Source: Leucobacter edaphi (GTDB taxonomy: Bacteria; Actinomycetota; Actinomycetes; Actinomycetales; Microbacteriaceae). From it: DNA of 64,000 bases. The position numbers and the translations under genes were made by a program. The notes beneath the pieces are model-generated. The model made no database searches, was not told where the DNA came from, and saw only the letters and a list, made by a program, of their open reading frames with translations. Below are positions 1-8,245 of this stretch, in pieces. Location: assembly GCF_016522535.1 (NCBI RefSeq), contig NZ_JAEHOI010000001.1, forward strand, positions 62,001 through 126,000. Direction: 5' to 3'. Each line of letters opens with the position of its first letter. The first letter of the stretch is position 1.

Positions 1-60
1 GGCTCGGACCGGGGCAACGACGATCGCCTCAAGCGCGATCGACCGCCGCACTGGGGGTAG
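1..60 (+). CDS. C-terminal end of an unidentified protein (partial)
   Basis: Reading from base 1, an open frame gives 19 codons ending in RDRPPHWG followed by TAG at 58-60. The rest lies left of the window. The basic, proline-ending tail looks like a real C-terminus and the gene converges on fmdB. I do not recognise the family from so little sequence. Confidence 0.35.
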   Translation, partial: GSDRGNDDRLKRDRPPHWG

Positions 61-86
61 CGAGACCGCTCACGCGAGCCGGGAGC

Positions 87-419
87 TCAGGACTTCGGGG
101 AGCCGCCCGAGTTTCCGCCGGAACCGGATCCGCCGGATCCTGATCCGCTTGAGGTCGAGGCGCCGGATCCCGAACCCGAGCCGCCGCTGGACCCGGAACC
201 CGATCCCGATCCTGATCCCGATCCCGATCCTGATCCCGATCCGGCGCGCGAATCGGTGCGGTAGAAACCCGAGCCGTTGAAGGTCACACCGAGCGAGCCG
301 AAGACCTTGCGCAGCGTGCCCCCGCACTCGGGGCAGACCGTGAGCGCGTCATCGGAGAACGACTGGTAGATATCGAAGGCGTGTCCGCAGTCGGCGCAGC
401 GGTAGGCGTAAGTAGGCAT
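87..419 (-). CDS. FmdB-family zinc ribbon protein with Gly-Ser repeat tail
   Basis: A 110-residue protein beginning MPTYAYRCADCGHAFDIYQS. It has the two Cys pairs of the FmdB/CxxC_CXXC_SSSS zinc ribbon (CADCG near residue 9 and CPECGG near residue 36), followed by the usual RKVFGSLGVTFNGSGFYRTD segment. Family members are small regulatory or formamidase-associated proteins of poorly known role. The last half is almost pure Gly-Ser, encoded by GATCCC/GATCCT-type hexamer repeats at about 120-245, so its length probably varies between strains. The ATG at 417-419 gives the canonical family N-terminus; longer open frames on this strand are spurious. It lies just downstream of the cyclo-ligase gene on the same strand. 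Confidence 0.85.
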   Translation of the reverse strand: MPTYAYRCADCGHAFDIYQSFSDDALTVCPECGGTLRKVFGSLGVTFNGSGFYRTDSRAGSGSGSGSGSGSGSGSGSSGGSGSGSGASTSSGSGSGGSGSGGNSGGSPKS

Positions 420-429
420 CGGGTCGATG

Positions 430-1023
430 TTACCCGGAGGCGCGAGGGAACTCGCGGATCCCGCTCGGGGTGACCGCGCCCGTGATCGGGACATCGTGTG
501 CTTCGGCGGGGAGTCGCGGATACACCTCGTCATCGTGCACGACCGCGAACACGGGGGTCTCGGGCGGGACGAGCGCGAGCGCGCGGTCGTAATAGCCGAG
601 GCCCCAGCCGAGCCGGACGCCCCGCTCGTCGACGGCGCACGCGGGGACCAGGACGAGATCGACCGTGCCGATCGCCCCGGGCGGCAGTCGTTCGCCCAGC
701 GGTTCCGGGATACCGTGCAGACCGGGTGCCCCCGCCTCCGCGCTCGCGCGGACCCAGGACAGCGTGCGGTCAGGGTGCGACACGGGCAGCAGGACCTCGT
801 GCCCCCGCGATACGGCGAGCGCGGTGAACGCACCCACATCCGGTTCGCCCGCCACCGGGGAGTAGGCGGCGATGCGGCGCGCGCCGAGCCGCCCGGCGAG
901 GCCGATCAGCAGTTCCGAAAGGGCAGCTGACGCGGCGGCGCGCTGCTCGGGATCGCGCCGTCTCCTGCGCCCGCGCACGGCGGCCCGCACCTCGGACTTG
1001 TCGGGAACCGTACCGTGGGACAT
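430..1023 (-). CDS. 5-formyltetrahydrofolate cyclo-ligase
   Basis: A 197-residue protein of normal family length. The enzyme converts 5-formyl-THF to 5,10-methenyl-THF with ATP, recycling folate. Visible family features are the basic N-terminal helix (KSEVRAAVRGRRRRRDP), the central PVAGEPDVGAF stretch, and the signature GVRLGWGLGYYDRAL near residues 136-150, which contains the GxGxGYYD phosphate and substrate loop. The FmdB gene follows 10 bp downstream on the same strand, and galU is divergent. This folate gene, fmdB and galU form a common actinobacterial neighbourhood. The ATG at 1021-1023 is the natural start. Confidence 0.93.
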   Translation of the reverse strand: MSHGTVPDKSEVRAAVRGRRRRRDPEQRAAASAALSELLIGLAGRLGARRIAAYSPVAGEPDVGAFTALAVSRGHEVLLPVSHPDRTLSWVRASAEAGAPGLHGIPEPLGERLPPGAIGTVDLVLVPACAVDERGVRLGWGLGYYDRALALVPPETPVFAVVHDDEVYPRLPAEAHDVPITGAVTPSGIREFPRASG

Positions 1024-1107
1024 GAGGCCAGCCTAGGACGATCGGGGCACGCGCATTCCCCTGCGTTGCCGCAGGTTGACAGCGGGTTTCGCAGTAGTGT
1101 TGATCCT

Positions 1108-2034
1108 ATGACGGAAAATCAGCGAACTGGCGGCACGGTTACGAAGGCGGTCATCCCCGCCGCGGGTCTCGGAACCCGATTCCTGCCGGCGACGAAGGCG
1201 ATGCCGAAGGAAATGCTGCCGATCGTGGACAAGCCCGCGATCCACTACGTGGTCGAGGAGGCCGCGACCGCCGGTCTTGACGACGTGCTCATCATCACGG
1301 GTCGCAACAAGGACAACCTGATCAACCACTTCGACAGCGTCCCCGAGCTCGAGTACACGCTCGAGCGCAAGGGCGACGAGGGGAAGCTCGGGAAGGTGCA
1401 CGAGGCGAGCGACCTCGGCGAGATCCACTTCCTGCGCCAGGGCCAGCCGCTCGGTCTGGGCCACGCCGTTGGGCGCGCGCGCCGTCACGTCGGCGACGAG
1501 TCCTTCGCCGTGCTCCTCGGCGACGACCTTATCGACGCCCGCGATCCGCTGCTCGAGCGCATGGTTTCCGAGCACGATTCCCGCGGTGCGACCGTCATCG
1601 CCCTGATGGAGGTCCCCGAGGAATCGATCCACCTGTACGGCTGCGCAGCGGTCGAGGCGACCGACGATCCCGAGGTGGTGAAGATCACGGGCCTCGTCGA
1701 GAAGCCCGCCCCCTCGGAGGCGCCCTCGAACCTGGCAGTGATCGGGCGTTATGTGCTTCGCCCCGAGATTTTCGACATCATCGATGATCTCGAGCCCGGC
1801 CGCGGCGGCGAGATCCAGCTCACCGACGCCCTCAACTACCTCGCCGAGGGCAAGGGCGAGGGGCCGGTCTACGGCGTGATCTTCCGCGGCCGCCGCTACG
1901 ACACCGGCGATCGGGCGGACTGGATCAAGGCGAATGTGCTGCTCGGCGTCGATCACGAGGAGCTCGGCGAGGAGATCACCGACTGGGTGCTCGGCTTCGC
2001 CGATCGACTGCGCGCGGCCCGCTCCGAGGGCTAG
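1108..2034 (+). CDS. galU: UTP--glucose-1-phosphate uridylyltransferase
   Basis: A 308-residue nucleotidyltransferase making UDP-glucose from UTP and glucose-1-phosphate for cell-envelope glycans. The N-terminal signature GLGTRFLPATKAMPKEMLPI is intact, followed by VDKPAIHYVVEEA, the LGDD metal-binding motif, GLVEKP and the C-terminal GRRYDTGDRADWIKANV. I chose the ATG at 1108 because it precedes the canonical TKAVIPAAGLG strand and has a -10 element (TAGTGT, 1095-1100) seven bases upstream, implying a leaderless mRNA. The GNAT gene begins 5 bp after the stop and is probably co-transcribed. Confidence 0.95.
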   Translation: MTENQRTGGTVTKAVIPAAGLGTRFLPATKAMPKEMLPIVDKPAIHYVVEEAATAGLDDVLIITGRNKDNLINHFDSVPELEYTLERKGDEGKLGKVHEASDLGEIHFLRQGQPLGLGHAVGRARRHVGDESFAVLLGDDLIDARDPLLERMVSEHDSRGATVIALMEVPEESIHLYGCAAVEATDDPEVVKITGLVEKPAPSEAPSNLAVIGRYVLRPEIFDIIDDLEPGRGGEIQLTDALNYLAEGKGEGPVYGVIFRGRRYDTGDRADWIKANVLLGVDHEELGEEITDWVLGFADRLRAARSEG

Positions 2035-2039
2035 TTCCG

Positions 2040-2660
2040 ATGCCGCTCGGCTCCGAGATCCCCGATCCGGGCACGCTCCAGGCCGGGCGGGTCGGCATCC
2101 GCGTCGTGCGACGCGGCGACGCCGACATCATGCGCACCCTGCTCGTGGCGAACCGCCGCTGGCTCGAGCACTGGGAGGCGACGCACCCCTCCGGGCGTGG
2201 CGTCGTCCCCGGCTCGGTGTCGATGCGGCCCACGATCCGGGTCATGCGCAAGCAATTGGCCGCCGGGACCGGGATCCCGTACGTGGTGCTCTACGACGAC
2301 GTGGTCGTGGGGCAGCTCAGCGTTTCGGAGATCAGCGGGGGAGCGCTGCAGGACGCACAGATCGGCTACTGGGTGTCGGAGGAGGTCGCGGGACGCGGCA
2401 TCGTCCCGCTCGCGGTCGCGCTCGCGATCGATCACCTGTTCTTCACGCTCGGGTTGCACCGGGTGGAGATCTGCATCCGTCCGGAGAACGGGCCATCACT
2501 GCGCGTGGTCGAGAAGCTCGGCCTCCGATACGAGGGGCGTCGCGACGCCTACATCCACATCGATGGCGCCTGGCGGGATCACGACTGCTTCGCCATTACC
2601 CGCGAGGAAATTCCGGGCGGGCTTGTGCACCGGTTGAATTCACCCGCTTCGTCGGCGTAG
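2040..2660 (+). CDS. GNAT acetyltransferase, RimJ/RimL type
   Basis: A 206-residue N-acetyltransferase, probably acting on a protein N-terminus such as a ribosomal protein. The fold is visible from IRVVRRGDADIM through the acetyl-CoA loop region (GYWVSEEVAGRGIVPLAVALAIDHLF, about residues 109-134) to RVVEKLGLRYEGRRDAYIHIDGAWRDH, the standard RimJ/L C-terminal strand pair. The ATG is 5 bp after the galU stop, so the two are very likely one operon. The galU-rimJ pairing is common in Actinobacteria. The exact acceptor cannot be read from sequence. Confidence 0.88.
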   Translation: MPLGSEIPDPGTLQAGRVGIRVVRRGDADIMRTLLVANRRWLEHWEATHPSGRGVVPGSVSMRPTIRVMRKQLAAGTGIPYVVLYDDVVVGQLSVSEISGGALQDAQIGYWVSEEVAGRGIVPLAVALAIDHLFFTLGLHRVEICIRPENGPSLRVVEKLGLRYEGRRDAYIHIDGAWRDHDCFAITREEIPGGLVHRLNSPASSA

Positions 2661-2850
2661 ATCGTCGGTTTCTCGCGCTTTTGAGGCGCCATTTCGACTG
2701 AGTTTGCTTTTCGTTGCGTTTCGGGTCACAATCTCAAAGCATCGAAAAGTCTTTGTCTAACCTATGAGCCTCACATGATGAGTTTCTGGCTTGTTGATGA
2801 AGCGAAGTCGCGATGCGTCTTCTGCACGCCTCCTGGGGGGAACTCAACAC

Positions 2851-4293
2851 ATGAATCACAGCACCGTTTCGGGCGCGAAGTCGCGCCGATCCGGCAGGAT
2901 CTCGCGCTTCGCGCGCGCGGCGCTCGCCATCGCGCTCGCGATCGGTGGCGCCGGCATCGCCGTCGCGGGCACCTCGTCTGCGGCGCAGGCGGCGCCCGGC
3001 GATCCGAACCTGCCCTACAACATCACGTTCGTCTGGAAGCTCGGCCCCGGCGCCAGCGCGGACAACCCGTTCGCCTCGCCGCAGACGCTCGTCACCTCCG
3101 GCTCCGATGCGAACAATCCGAACTTCATGCCGGCGTTCGACTACGAGTGCGGGTTCACCTACCAGATGGATCGCTACCGGATCGAGACCGCTGAGGACCA
3201 GGCGCTCGTCGACGAGTACCGCACCAGCAAGACCCTCACCAAGGCCACCGACGTGCGGGTCGGAATGCAGTGGGAGGCGCTGTACCGGGCCCAGTTCGAT
3301 ACGCGGTACTTCTCCTTCGACGAGACGCACCAGACCTGCGGCGCGAAGCCGGTCGCTCCCGCCGTCACCCAGGCCGTCTGCACCGCCCCGGGCCAGTCCA
3401 CGCTCCCCACGGTGACCCCCGCGAAGACCGAGGGCATCGACTACGCAGTCACCGGTGACGTCGTCGCCGGCGGCACCGTCACCGTGACCGCGACCCCGCA
3501 GGCGAACTACACGCTCGAGGACGCGGACGGCTGGACCAAGAACTCCGACGGAACCGCCACCCAGACGATCACCCTCGACAAGGTCGACTGCACCGAGAAC
3601 GCTGTTCCGGTCGTCCCCGAGGTGACCCAGGCCGAGTGCGCCGCGCCCGGCCAATCGACGACGCCCACGGTCAAGGTCCCCTCGACCCCCGGCATCGACT
3701 ACGAGATCGACGGCACCCCGGCCGCAGGCGGCACGACCGTCGAGGTGAAGACCGGCAGCACGATCACGGTGACCGCGACCGCGAAGGACGGCTACCGCCT
3801 CGGCGACGCACCCGGCTGGACCCGCACCGCGACGGGCGCCACCACGACCGTGAAGACCACGACCCCGGACTGCAACGAGGCCGTGACCCCGGTGCTTCCG
3901 AAGGTCACGGGCGCTGAGTGCGTGCCCGGCGGCGACATCAAGGCTCCGACCGTCACCCTCGTGAAGACCACGGGGATCACCTACACCCTGAACGGCACGC
4001 CCAAGGCCGGGGGACAGGTGACCATCACCGCGGCACCCGAGAAGGGCTACACGCTCGGAAACGCCGAGAAGTTCGAGCCGCAGGCCGACGGCACCGCTGT
4101 CGCCACCGTGTCGTTCGGAACCCCGCAGTGCGCGCAGACCCCGCCGGCCAAGCCGAGCACGCCCACGGGCAAGGGTGAGCTCGCGGTGACCGGTGCGAAC
4201 GACTTCGGCCCCGCCGGGATCGGGGCGATCGCCCTGCTCGTTGGCGGCGCCGCAGCGATCGCGCTCTCCCGCCGCAAGGCCGTGAAGGCCTAA
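2851..4293 (+). CDS. Sortase-anchored surface protein with three repeats
   Basis: A 480-residue secreted wall protein. Residues 1-46 form a long signal peptide (basic RRSGRISRFAR, then an AIAL-rich core ending SSAAQAAPG). A unique domain of about 120 residues follows, then three tandem modules of 85-90 residues. Each module starts with an xPxVTxAxC motif and contains GITY/GIDY and GYTLGNA-like strands, with paired Cys in each. The C-terminus has the sorting signal LAVTG (about 444-448), a hydrophobic helix and an RRKAVKA tail, so a class E (LAxTG-type) sortase is the expected partner. The start at 2851 was chosen over an upstream in-frame ATG because it sits directly before the signal peptide. 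Ligand unknown. A strong hairpin terminator follows. Confidence 0.85.
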   Translation: MNHSTVSGAKSRRSGRISRFARAALAIALAIGGAGIAVAGTSSAAQAAPGDPNLPYNITFVWKLGPGASADNPFASPQTLVTSGSDANNPNFMPAFDYECGFTYQMDRYRIETAEDQALVDEYRTSKTLTKATDVRVGMQWEALYRAQFDTRYFSFDETHQTCGAKPVAPAVTQAVCTAPGQSTLPTVTPAKTEGIDYAVTGDVVAGGTVTVTATPQANYTLEDADGWTKNSDGTATQTITLDKVDCTENAVPVVPEVTQAECAAPGQSTTPTVKVPSTPGIDYEIDGTPAAGGTTVEVKTGSTITVTATAKDGYRLGDAPGWTRTATGATTTVKTTTPDCNEAVTPVLPKVTGAECVPGGDIKAPTVTLVKTTGITYTLNGTPKAGGQVTITAAPEKGYTLGNAEKFEPQADGTAVATVSFGTPQCAQTPPAKPSTPTGKGELAVTGANDFGPAGIGAIALLVGGAAAIALSRRKAVKA

Positions 4294-4323
4294 CGCGCGA
4301 GCTCGGCCGAGCCATTCGGCCCT

Positions 4324-4357
4324 GATCGGCCCCGGATCTCAGGATCCGGGGCCGATC
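4324..4357 (+). terminator. Rho-independent terminator after the surface protein
   Basis: Perfect 15-bp arms (4324-4338 and 4343-4357) around the loop TCAG, followed by TCATTTCC. It lies 30 bp after the surface protein stop and 60 bp before the next gene. Confidence 0.85.
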
Positions 4358-4418
4358 TCATTTCCGAGCCCGGCGCGCCGGGAAGACGCGCCACCCATCA
4401 GCGCATACAGTGAAACGC

Positions 4419-5495
4419 ATGAATAGCGGGGTGCTCGGCGGCGGTGTGATCTTCGTGGTGGCGGCCGTCCTATGGGCCGCCGTCCTCGTTCCCGTGTGGA
4501 TCCGGCGCCGAGAATTCCGCGCCGCGGAGCGCAACGCGCTCCGGCTGCAGCGCACCCTCAGGGTGCTCGCCGAAACGGCAGAGGTCCCCGAGGAAGTGCG
4601 GCTCGAGGCCACCGCACGAGAGGCGCTCCAGCACGAGAAGCTCCTCCGCACCGCGCAGAAGCGCCAGGAGGCCGAGCGGGAAGCACAGCTCGCCGAGGCC
4701 CGCGCCGAGCAGGTGCGCGCCGAGATCCGCGCCCAGCAGATGCGCCGCAAGCAGGCGGCCGCGCAGCGATCGGCACGCCTGCGGAAGCCGATCGCCCGTC
4801 GCACGCGCGCCATCGCGGCGCTCGGTGCCGCGGGAGGCATCATCGGCATCCTCGTCGGGATCGGATTCGCCGTGGCCGGTGCTGGCGCCGGCGCCCTCGG
4901 CGTCTCCGCGCTCGTCTTCACGGCGTCACTCGGCACGCTCATCCTCCTCGCGCCCGGACGCGCACGCGCCCAGGTGATCCCGGCGGAGCAGGTCGACACT
5001 GCGCCGGCACCGCGCGTCGAGCCCGCGGCCCCGATCTCCGAGGACATCGCCCCGACCGGGGAATCCGAGCAGGCCGCCGCCGCGCACGCGAGCGCACAGC
5101 GCGCGGCAGCCGAACGGATCGAACGCGCCAGGGCGCTGGCCCGCGCACGCGCGGAACGCCCCGTCGCCCGCGAGAACCAGCCGGAATCGATGCTGCTGCA
5201 GGAAGCCCGAGAGCAGGTCGCCCAGGCCCGCGACAGCGAGGTCGCCCGCGACACGCTCGCGGCCGAACGCGCCCGAGCCGAACGCGACGCCCGCCAGAAC
5301 GCCGCCGCCTCCGAGGGCGCCGCAGAGCAGGCCATCGCCCGCACCGCGCACCCCGCACAGCAGCGCCCCGTCCCGGCCCGCGACCCCCAGCTCGCCGCCA
5401 GCGAGCGATTCCGCAGCATGGGCGTCGTCGGCGACACGAGCGAGGGCGGCGTCAACCTCGACGAGGTGCTCCGCCGCCGCCGCAACGCCGGATAG
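4419..5495 (+). CDS. Membrane-anchored coiled-coil protein, function unknown
   Basis: A 358-residue protein with one transmembrane helix at the extreme N-terminus (GGGVIFVVAAVLWAAVLVPV), then a charged Ala/Glu/Arg helix with coiled-coil character to about residue 125. A central hydrophobic hairpin follows (AALGAAGGIIGILVGIGFAVAG... LGVSALVFTASLGTLILLAPG, about 130-180), then a second long Ala/Arg/Glu region and a short C-terminal motif (ASERFRSMGVVGDTSEGGVNLDEVLRRRRNAG). The general layout is common in Microbacteriaceae but no function is known to me. A TACAGT -10 box at 4406-4411 lies seven bases before ATG 4419, which favours that start over the in-frame GTG at 4410. Confidence 0.75.
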   Translation: MNSGVLGGGVIFVVAAVLWAAVLVPVWIRRREFRAAERNALRLQRTLRVLAETAEVPEEVRLEATAREALQHEKLLRTAQKRQEAEREAQLAEARAEQVRAEIRAQQMRRKQAAAQRSARLRKPIARRTRAIAALGAAGGIIGILVGIGFAVAGAGAGALGVSALVFTASLGTLILLAPGRARAQVIPAEQVDTAPAPRVEPAAPISEDIAPTGESEQAAAAHASAQRAAAERIERARALARARAERPVARENQPESMLLQEAREQVAQARDSEVARDTLAAERARAERDARQNAAASEGAAEQAIARTAHPAQQRPVPARDPQLAASERFRSMGVVGDTSEGGVNLDEVLRRRRNAG

Positions 5496-5548
5496 CGAAC
5501 CTCGATTTCGCGCACACCTTTTCCGTGCGCTACAGTGGATCGCTGTAA

Positions 5549-5621
5549 GGGTCTGTGGCGCAGTTGGTAGCGCGTCTCGTTCGCAATGAGAAGGTCAGGG
5601 GTTCGATTCCCCTCAGATCCA
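5549..5621 (+). tRNA. tRNA-Ala (anticodon CGC)
   Basis: A 73-nt cloverleaf. The acceptor arms are GGGTCTG and CAGATCC, with the alanine identity pair G3:U70 and discriminator A. The anticodon loop TTCGCAA reads CGC, and the T-arm contains GTTCGATT. CCA is not encoded. A terminator follows immediately. The last 20 bases plus downstream bases are duplicated about 190 bp further on. Confidence 0.95.
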
Positions 5622-5623
5622 CG

Positions 5624-5665
5624 AAACACGGAAGGACCCCGCCTCGGCGGGGTCCTTCCGTGTTT
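5624..5665 (+). terminator. Terminator of tRNA-Ala
   Basis: Twenty-base perfectly complementary arms (5624-5643 and 5646-5665) with a very tight TC centre and a TTTC end, starting 3 bp after the tRNA. Confidence 0.9.
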
Positions 5666-5792
5666 CACGAGTGTGTAAGTGAATCGAACCCGTGAGGGCG
5701 CGGGCGGCGTGAGAACGCATCGCGTTCGATCCGCTCGCGGCGTGAGGCGGCGCGGAGCGGTGCCGAGCGCTGCGGGTGCGCAGCAGCCGCAG

Positions 5793-5813
5793 CGATTCCC
5801 CTCAGATCCACGA
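5793..5813 (+). repeat. Duplicate of the tRNA-Ala 3' end
   Basis: These 21 bases are identical to 5604-5624, the T-loop/acceptor 3' end of tRNA-Ala plus the next three bases. Like the parent copy, this one is followed within a few bases by a terminator hairpin. No complete second tRNA precedes it. It is either the scar of an element that integrated at the tRNA 3' end or the remnant of a tandem tRNA duplication; no integrase gene is present in the 126 bp between the copies' flanks. Confidence 0.8.
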
Positions 5814-5816
5814 TAG

Positions 5817-5842
5817 AAAAGCCCCGCTTCGGCGGGGTTTTT
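5817..5842 (+). terminator. Terminator after the tRNA 3'-end duplicate
   Basis: Arms AAAAGCCCCGC (5817-5827) and GCGGGGTTTTT (5832-5842) around TTCG, one G-U pair included. It ends in a T-run. Confidence 0.85.
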
Positions 5843-5949
5843 CTGATCTGCGGGGAACCGACGCGGAGAACGCGAAGGCGGTGCCTTCGCTCCGAGTTCT
5901 CCGCGCCCCTCAGATTCTCCGCGCGAAAGCCTCAGCCCCCGCAGCTGAA

Positions 5950-6729
5950 TCAGTAGTACTCCCCGTGCCGGTAGTCCCAGCTCGGGAAGATGTCACTCAG
6001 CATCGCCATGATGCGATCGATGTCGAGGCCCTTGCGGATGACGACCGGCGCTGGGGTGACCGAGCGTTGCCCGTTCTGGCGCGGGATCAGCGATCCTTCC
6101 GCGTCGACCATCGAGACCATCACGCCCTGTTCATACCGTGCTGCCTCGTCGCTCCCGGGCTGGATGGAGCGGACGTAGTCGTCGGCGCTGATGATCAGGT
6201 CGGCACGGTCCGCGATGCGGTCGCCGATGCCGGTCACGAGCCCGCGGTTTCCCTGGCCGGACGGGTTCGCTGAGCTCGCGAAGCTGAATCTGCCGTGGTG
6301 CTCCCACAGCGCGCGTGCGATCAGCTCGCCCGGGGTTCCGAAGCGGATAACGAAGCAGCTTGTTCCGCGCCCGTCCATCATGAGCTCCTGCGTGCGGCCA
6401 GGGGGCAGCTTCGCTCGTCCGCTGTCTTTCCAGGGGAGGATGCAGCCGAGGAGCACGTCCTCGTTCCAGCACCGTTCGTACAGCTCGTCGATTTCGTCGG
6501 TGAGTTCCGCGACCTCGCGCAGTTCCGCGAGCGAGCCGCACAGCACCACCCCGGGCTTGTCGAGTCGCCGCTGTTTGGCCTCGAACTTGCGTGCGAGGCC
6601 CTCGCCGTCGCTGGTCATCAGGATGTAGCCGACCTTGGTCGGTGTGACGATCAGCCCGCCCGGCTCTGCGAGCCGTGCGACGGCCTCGCCCTGGGTTGAG
6701 CCGTTCCAGGTGATGGTCTTGTCGGGCAT
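5950..6729 (-). CDS. Sua5/YciO/YrdC-family protein
   Basis: A 259-residue single-domain YrdC-fold protein. Family members bind RNA or make threonylcarbamoyl-AMP for the t6A37 modification of tRNA. Here TPTKVGYIL stands where Sua5 has its PTETxYGL loop, EAKQRRLDKPGVVL carries the K-x-R...P motif, and SFASSANPSG corresponds to the conserved SANxSG. The sequence is divergent from housekeeping TsaC and the nucleotide loop differs, so a second YciO-like paralogue is likelier than the main t6A enzyme. Unlinked to its neighbours; the upstream gene on this strand is a TetR regulator over 300 bp away. Confidence 0.75.
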   Translation of the reverse strand: MPDKTITWNGSTQGEAVARLAEPGGLIVTPTKVGYILMTSDGEGLARKFEAKQRRLDKPGVVLCGSLAELREVAELTDEIDELYERCWNEDVLLGCILPWKDSGRAKLPPGRTQELMMDGRGTSCFVIRFGTPGELIARALWEHHGRFSFASSANPSGQGNRGLVTGIGDRIADRADLIISADDYVRSIQPGSDEAARYEQGVMVSMVDAEGSLIPRQNGQRSVTPAPVVIRKGLDIDRIMAMLSDIFPSWDYRHGEYY

Positions 6730-7034
6730 GGTGTGGGGTCCTTTGCGATCGCGAACGCGCGGCGGTGTGGGAGTGCTCGCGTTGGCCGCGCTGCCGTCCG
6801 CGCGACGCTCAGCCTAAGGGAGCCGGTGGACGTGCGGCGGGGTGCGTTCTGTTCGCCGCGACGGCTTCGTTGCGTTTACCCCGGTCGACCGGCGCGTGCG
6901 GTGCTTCGTGCGGGGCCGACACAGCTTGTGGCATACAAGACAACGAAACGTAGCGTAGCATTGAGGTGGATGCGGTGACCGATTCGGACCACGCGGACCT
7001 CCGCTCACAGAAGCCGCCGGGAGAGCAGGAGGGC
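6730..7034. other. Intergenic stretch without a gene
   Basis: 305 bases between the TetR stop and the YrdC start contain no convincing coding frame. It must hold the promoter of the YrdC gene. The only thing noted is CGTAGCGTA at 6949-6957, which recurs at 7652-7660 in front of the TetR gene. Confidence 0.6.
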
Positions 7035-7622
7035 TCAGGGATGCAGCAGGGCGAGGAGCTGTCTCGAGAGCGATCCGACGAGTCGATCGGTCTCGGCATC
7101 CGCGAGCAGGTGAACGTGCGCGTAGGGGATCCCCAGCAGCGCGGCATGGAACTCGGCCACCGGAACCGTCTCGGTGAGTTCGCCGCGGAGCCGCGCGCGA
7201 TCGAGCATCGCGACGATTTCGCCGCGCGCCGCCGCGATGAAGGACTCGCGCAGTCGCCCCGCGAGCTCGGCATCGCCGGTCATGTCGGCGAGGAGGCCGG
7301 GGAGCACGCTCCGGCCAGGTTCCTCGGCGACGAGCGCGACGGCACGCTCGGCGAGGCGTCGCACGTCGCCAGCAAGCGTTCCCGTATCGATCGCGGAGGA
7401 CCCTTCGTCCGTGTGGATCACCACGGAATAGACCATCTCGGCCTTGGACGCCCAGCGGCGGTAGATCGTGGTCTTCGCGACGCCGGAGGCGGCTGCGACG
7501 CCCTCGATCGTCAGGCTGGCGTAGCCGCCGTGCCGCAGCTGCTCGTGCACCGCTGTGGCGATCCGGGCGTCGGTTCTGGCGCGTCGCGCCGATCCGCGCG
7601 CCGGTGCGATTTCTTCGGCCAT
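7035..7622 (-). CDS. TetR-family regulator
   Basis: A 195-residue regulator. The N-terminal helix-turn-helix runs through YASLTIEGVAAASGVAKTTIYRRWASKAEMV (about residues 36-66), closely matching the TetR consensus. The ligand domain (TGTLAGDVRRLAERAVAL... FHAALLGIPYAHVHLL) resembles the TetR_C_11 type. The start MAEEIAPARG at 7622 is preferred over an upstream frame because the HTH begins about 30 residues in. It is divergent from the HXXEE membrane protein gene, with 98 bp between the starts, so it probably controls that gene and itself. Confidence 0.88.
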   Translation of the reverse strand: MAEEIAPARGSARRARTDARIATAVHEQLRHGGYASLTIEGVAAASGVAKTTIYRRWASKAEMVYSVVIHTDEGSSAIDTGTLAGDVRRLAERAVALVAEEPGRSVLPGLLADMTGDAELAGRLRESFIAAARGEIVAMLDRARLRGELTETVPVAEFHAALLGIPYAHVHLLADAETDRLVGSLSRQLLALLHP

Positions 7623-7720
7623 CTCGCCACTCCCTCTCCAGTGCTGCGCTTCGTAGCGTATCGCTCGCGGGGTGGAGGAGCGATCTGGCACGGTCAGCCC
7701 CTCGTCGGAAAGGACACAAC

Positions 7721-8239
7721 ATGACGCTCGAAAACCTGGTCTGGATCAGTGTGGCCCTCTTCATGGTCCACGAGTTCGAAGAGCTCGTCCGCATACGTCC
7801 CTGGCTGGCCCGGCACCGGGACGATCCGCGTGCCCGCGAGCAGGGGTTCTGGAGCTTCTCGGGCACGAGCACGTCCACGATGGCGGCCATGATCTTCGAG
7901 GAGTACGTGCTCTTTGTCCTGTTCGCCCTGGCGGCGGTGCTGTTCCACCTGCCCGGCATGTTCTCGGGGCTGCTCGTTGCGTATACGCTGCACCTCCTCG
8001 GTCACATCGCCGAGGCGATCCGGCTCCGCATGCAGACGCCGTCCGTGATCTCCTCGGTGATCACGCTGCCCTGGTATCTGTATGCGATCGCCGCGCTCGC
8101 CGGGCGCTCCGGCAGCATCATCGAGGTCGGGGTGTGGAGCGTCGCGTGCATCGGCGTCATGCTCGCGAACTTCGCGCTGATCTACCGCTTGCGGCCGATC
8201 ATCGAGGCGCGGCTCTATCCGGCCCGCGGGGACGGCTGA
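7721..8239 (+). CDS. HXXEE-domain membrane protein
   Basis: A 172-residue membrane protein with about four helices. The name-giving HEFEE motif lies in the first helix (residues 14-18, FMVHEFEE) and a conserved LLGH in the third (YTLHLLGHIAEA). The HXXEE family has no established biochemical role. The His/Glu residues within helices suggest metal binding or an intramembrane enzyme, which is inference. The RBS GGAAAGGA at 7708-7715 fixes the ATG at 7721. It is divergent from a TetR gene and presumably its target. Confidence 0.8.
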   Translation: MTLENLVWISVALFMVHEFEELVRIRPWLARHRDDPRAREQGFWSFSGTSTSTMAAMIFEEYVLFVLFALAAVLFHLPGMFSGLLVAYTLHLLGHIAEAIRLRMQTPSVISSVITLPWYLYAIAALAGRSGSIIEVGVWSVACIGVMLANFALIYRLRPIIEARLYPARGDG

Positions 8240-8245
8240 GCCGGC

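Noticed and set aside
180-245. Short tandem repeats as a CRISPR array
   Set aside because: Six-base units inside a coding region with no spacers.
4358-5668. 436-residue minus-strand frame antisense to the coiled-coil gene and tRNA
   Set aside because: Arg/Ala/Ser-rich without motifs, overlaps a tRNA, and the opposite strand has a promoter-supported gene.
6949-7660. CGTAGCGTA pair at 6949 and 7652 as TetR operators
   Set aside because: Only 9 bases, not palindromic and 700 bp apart; noted but too weak to call.
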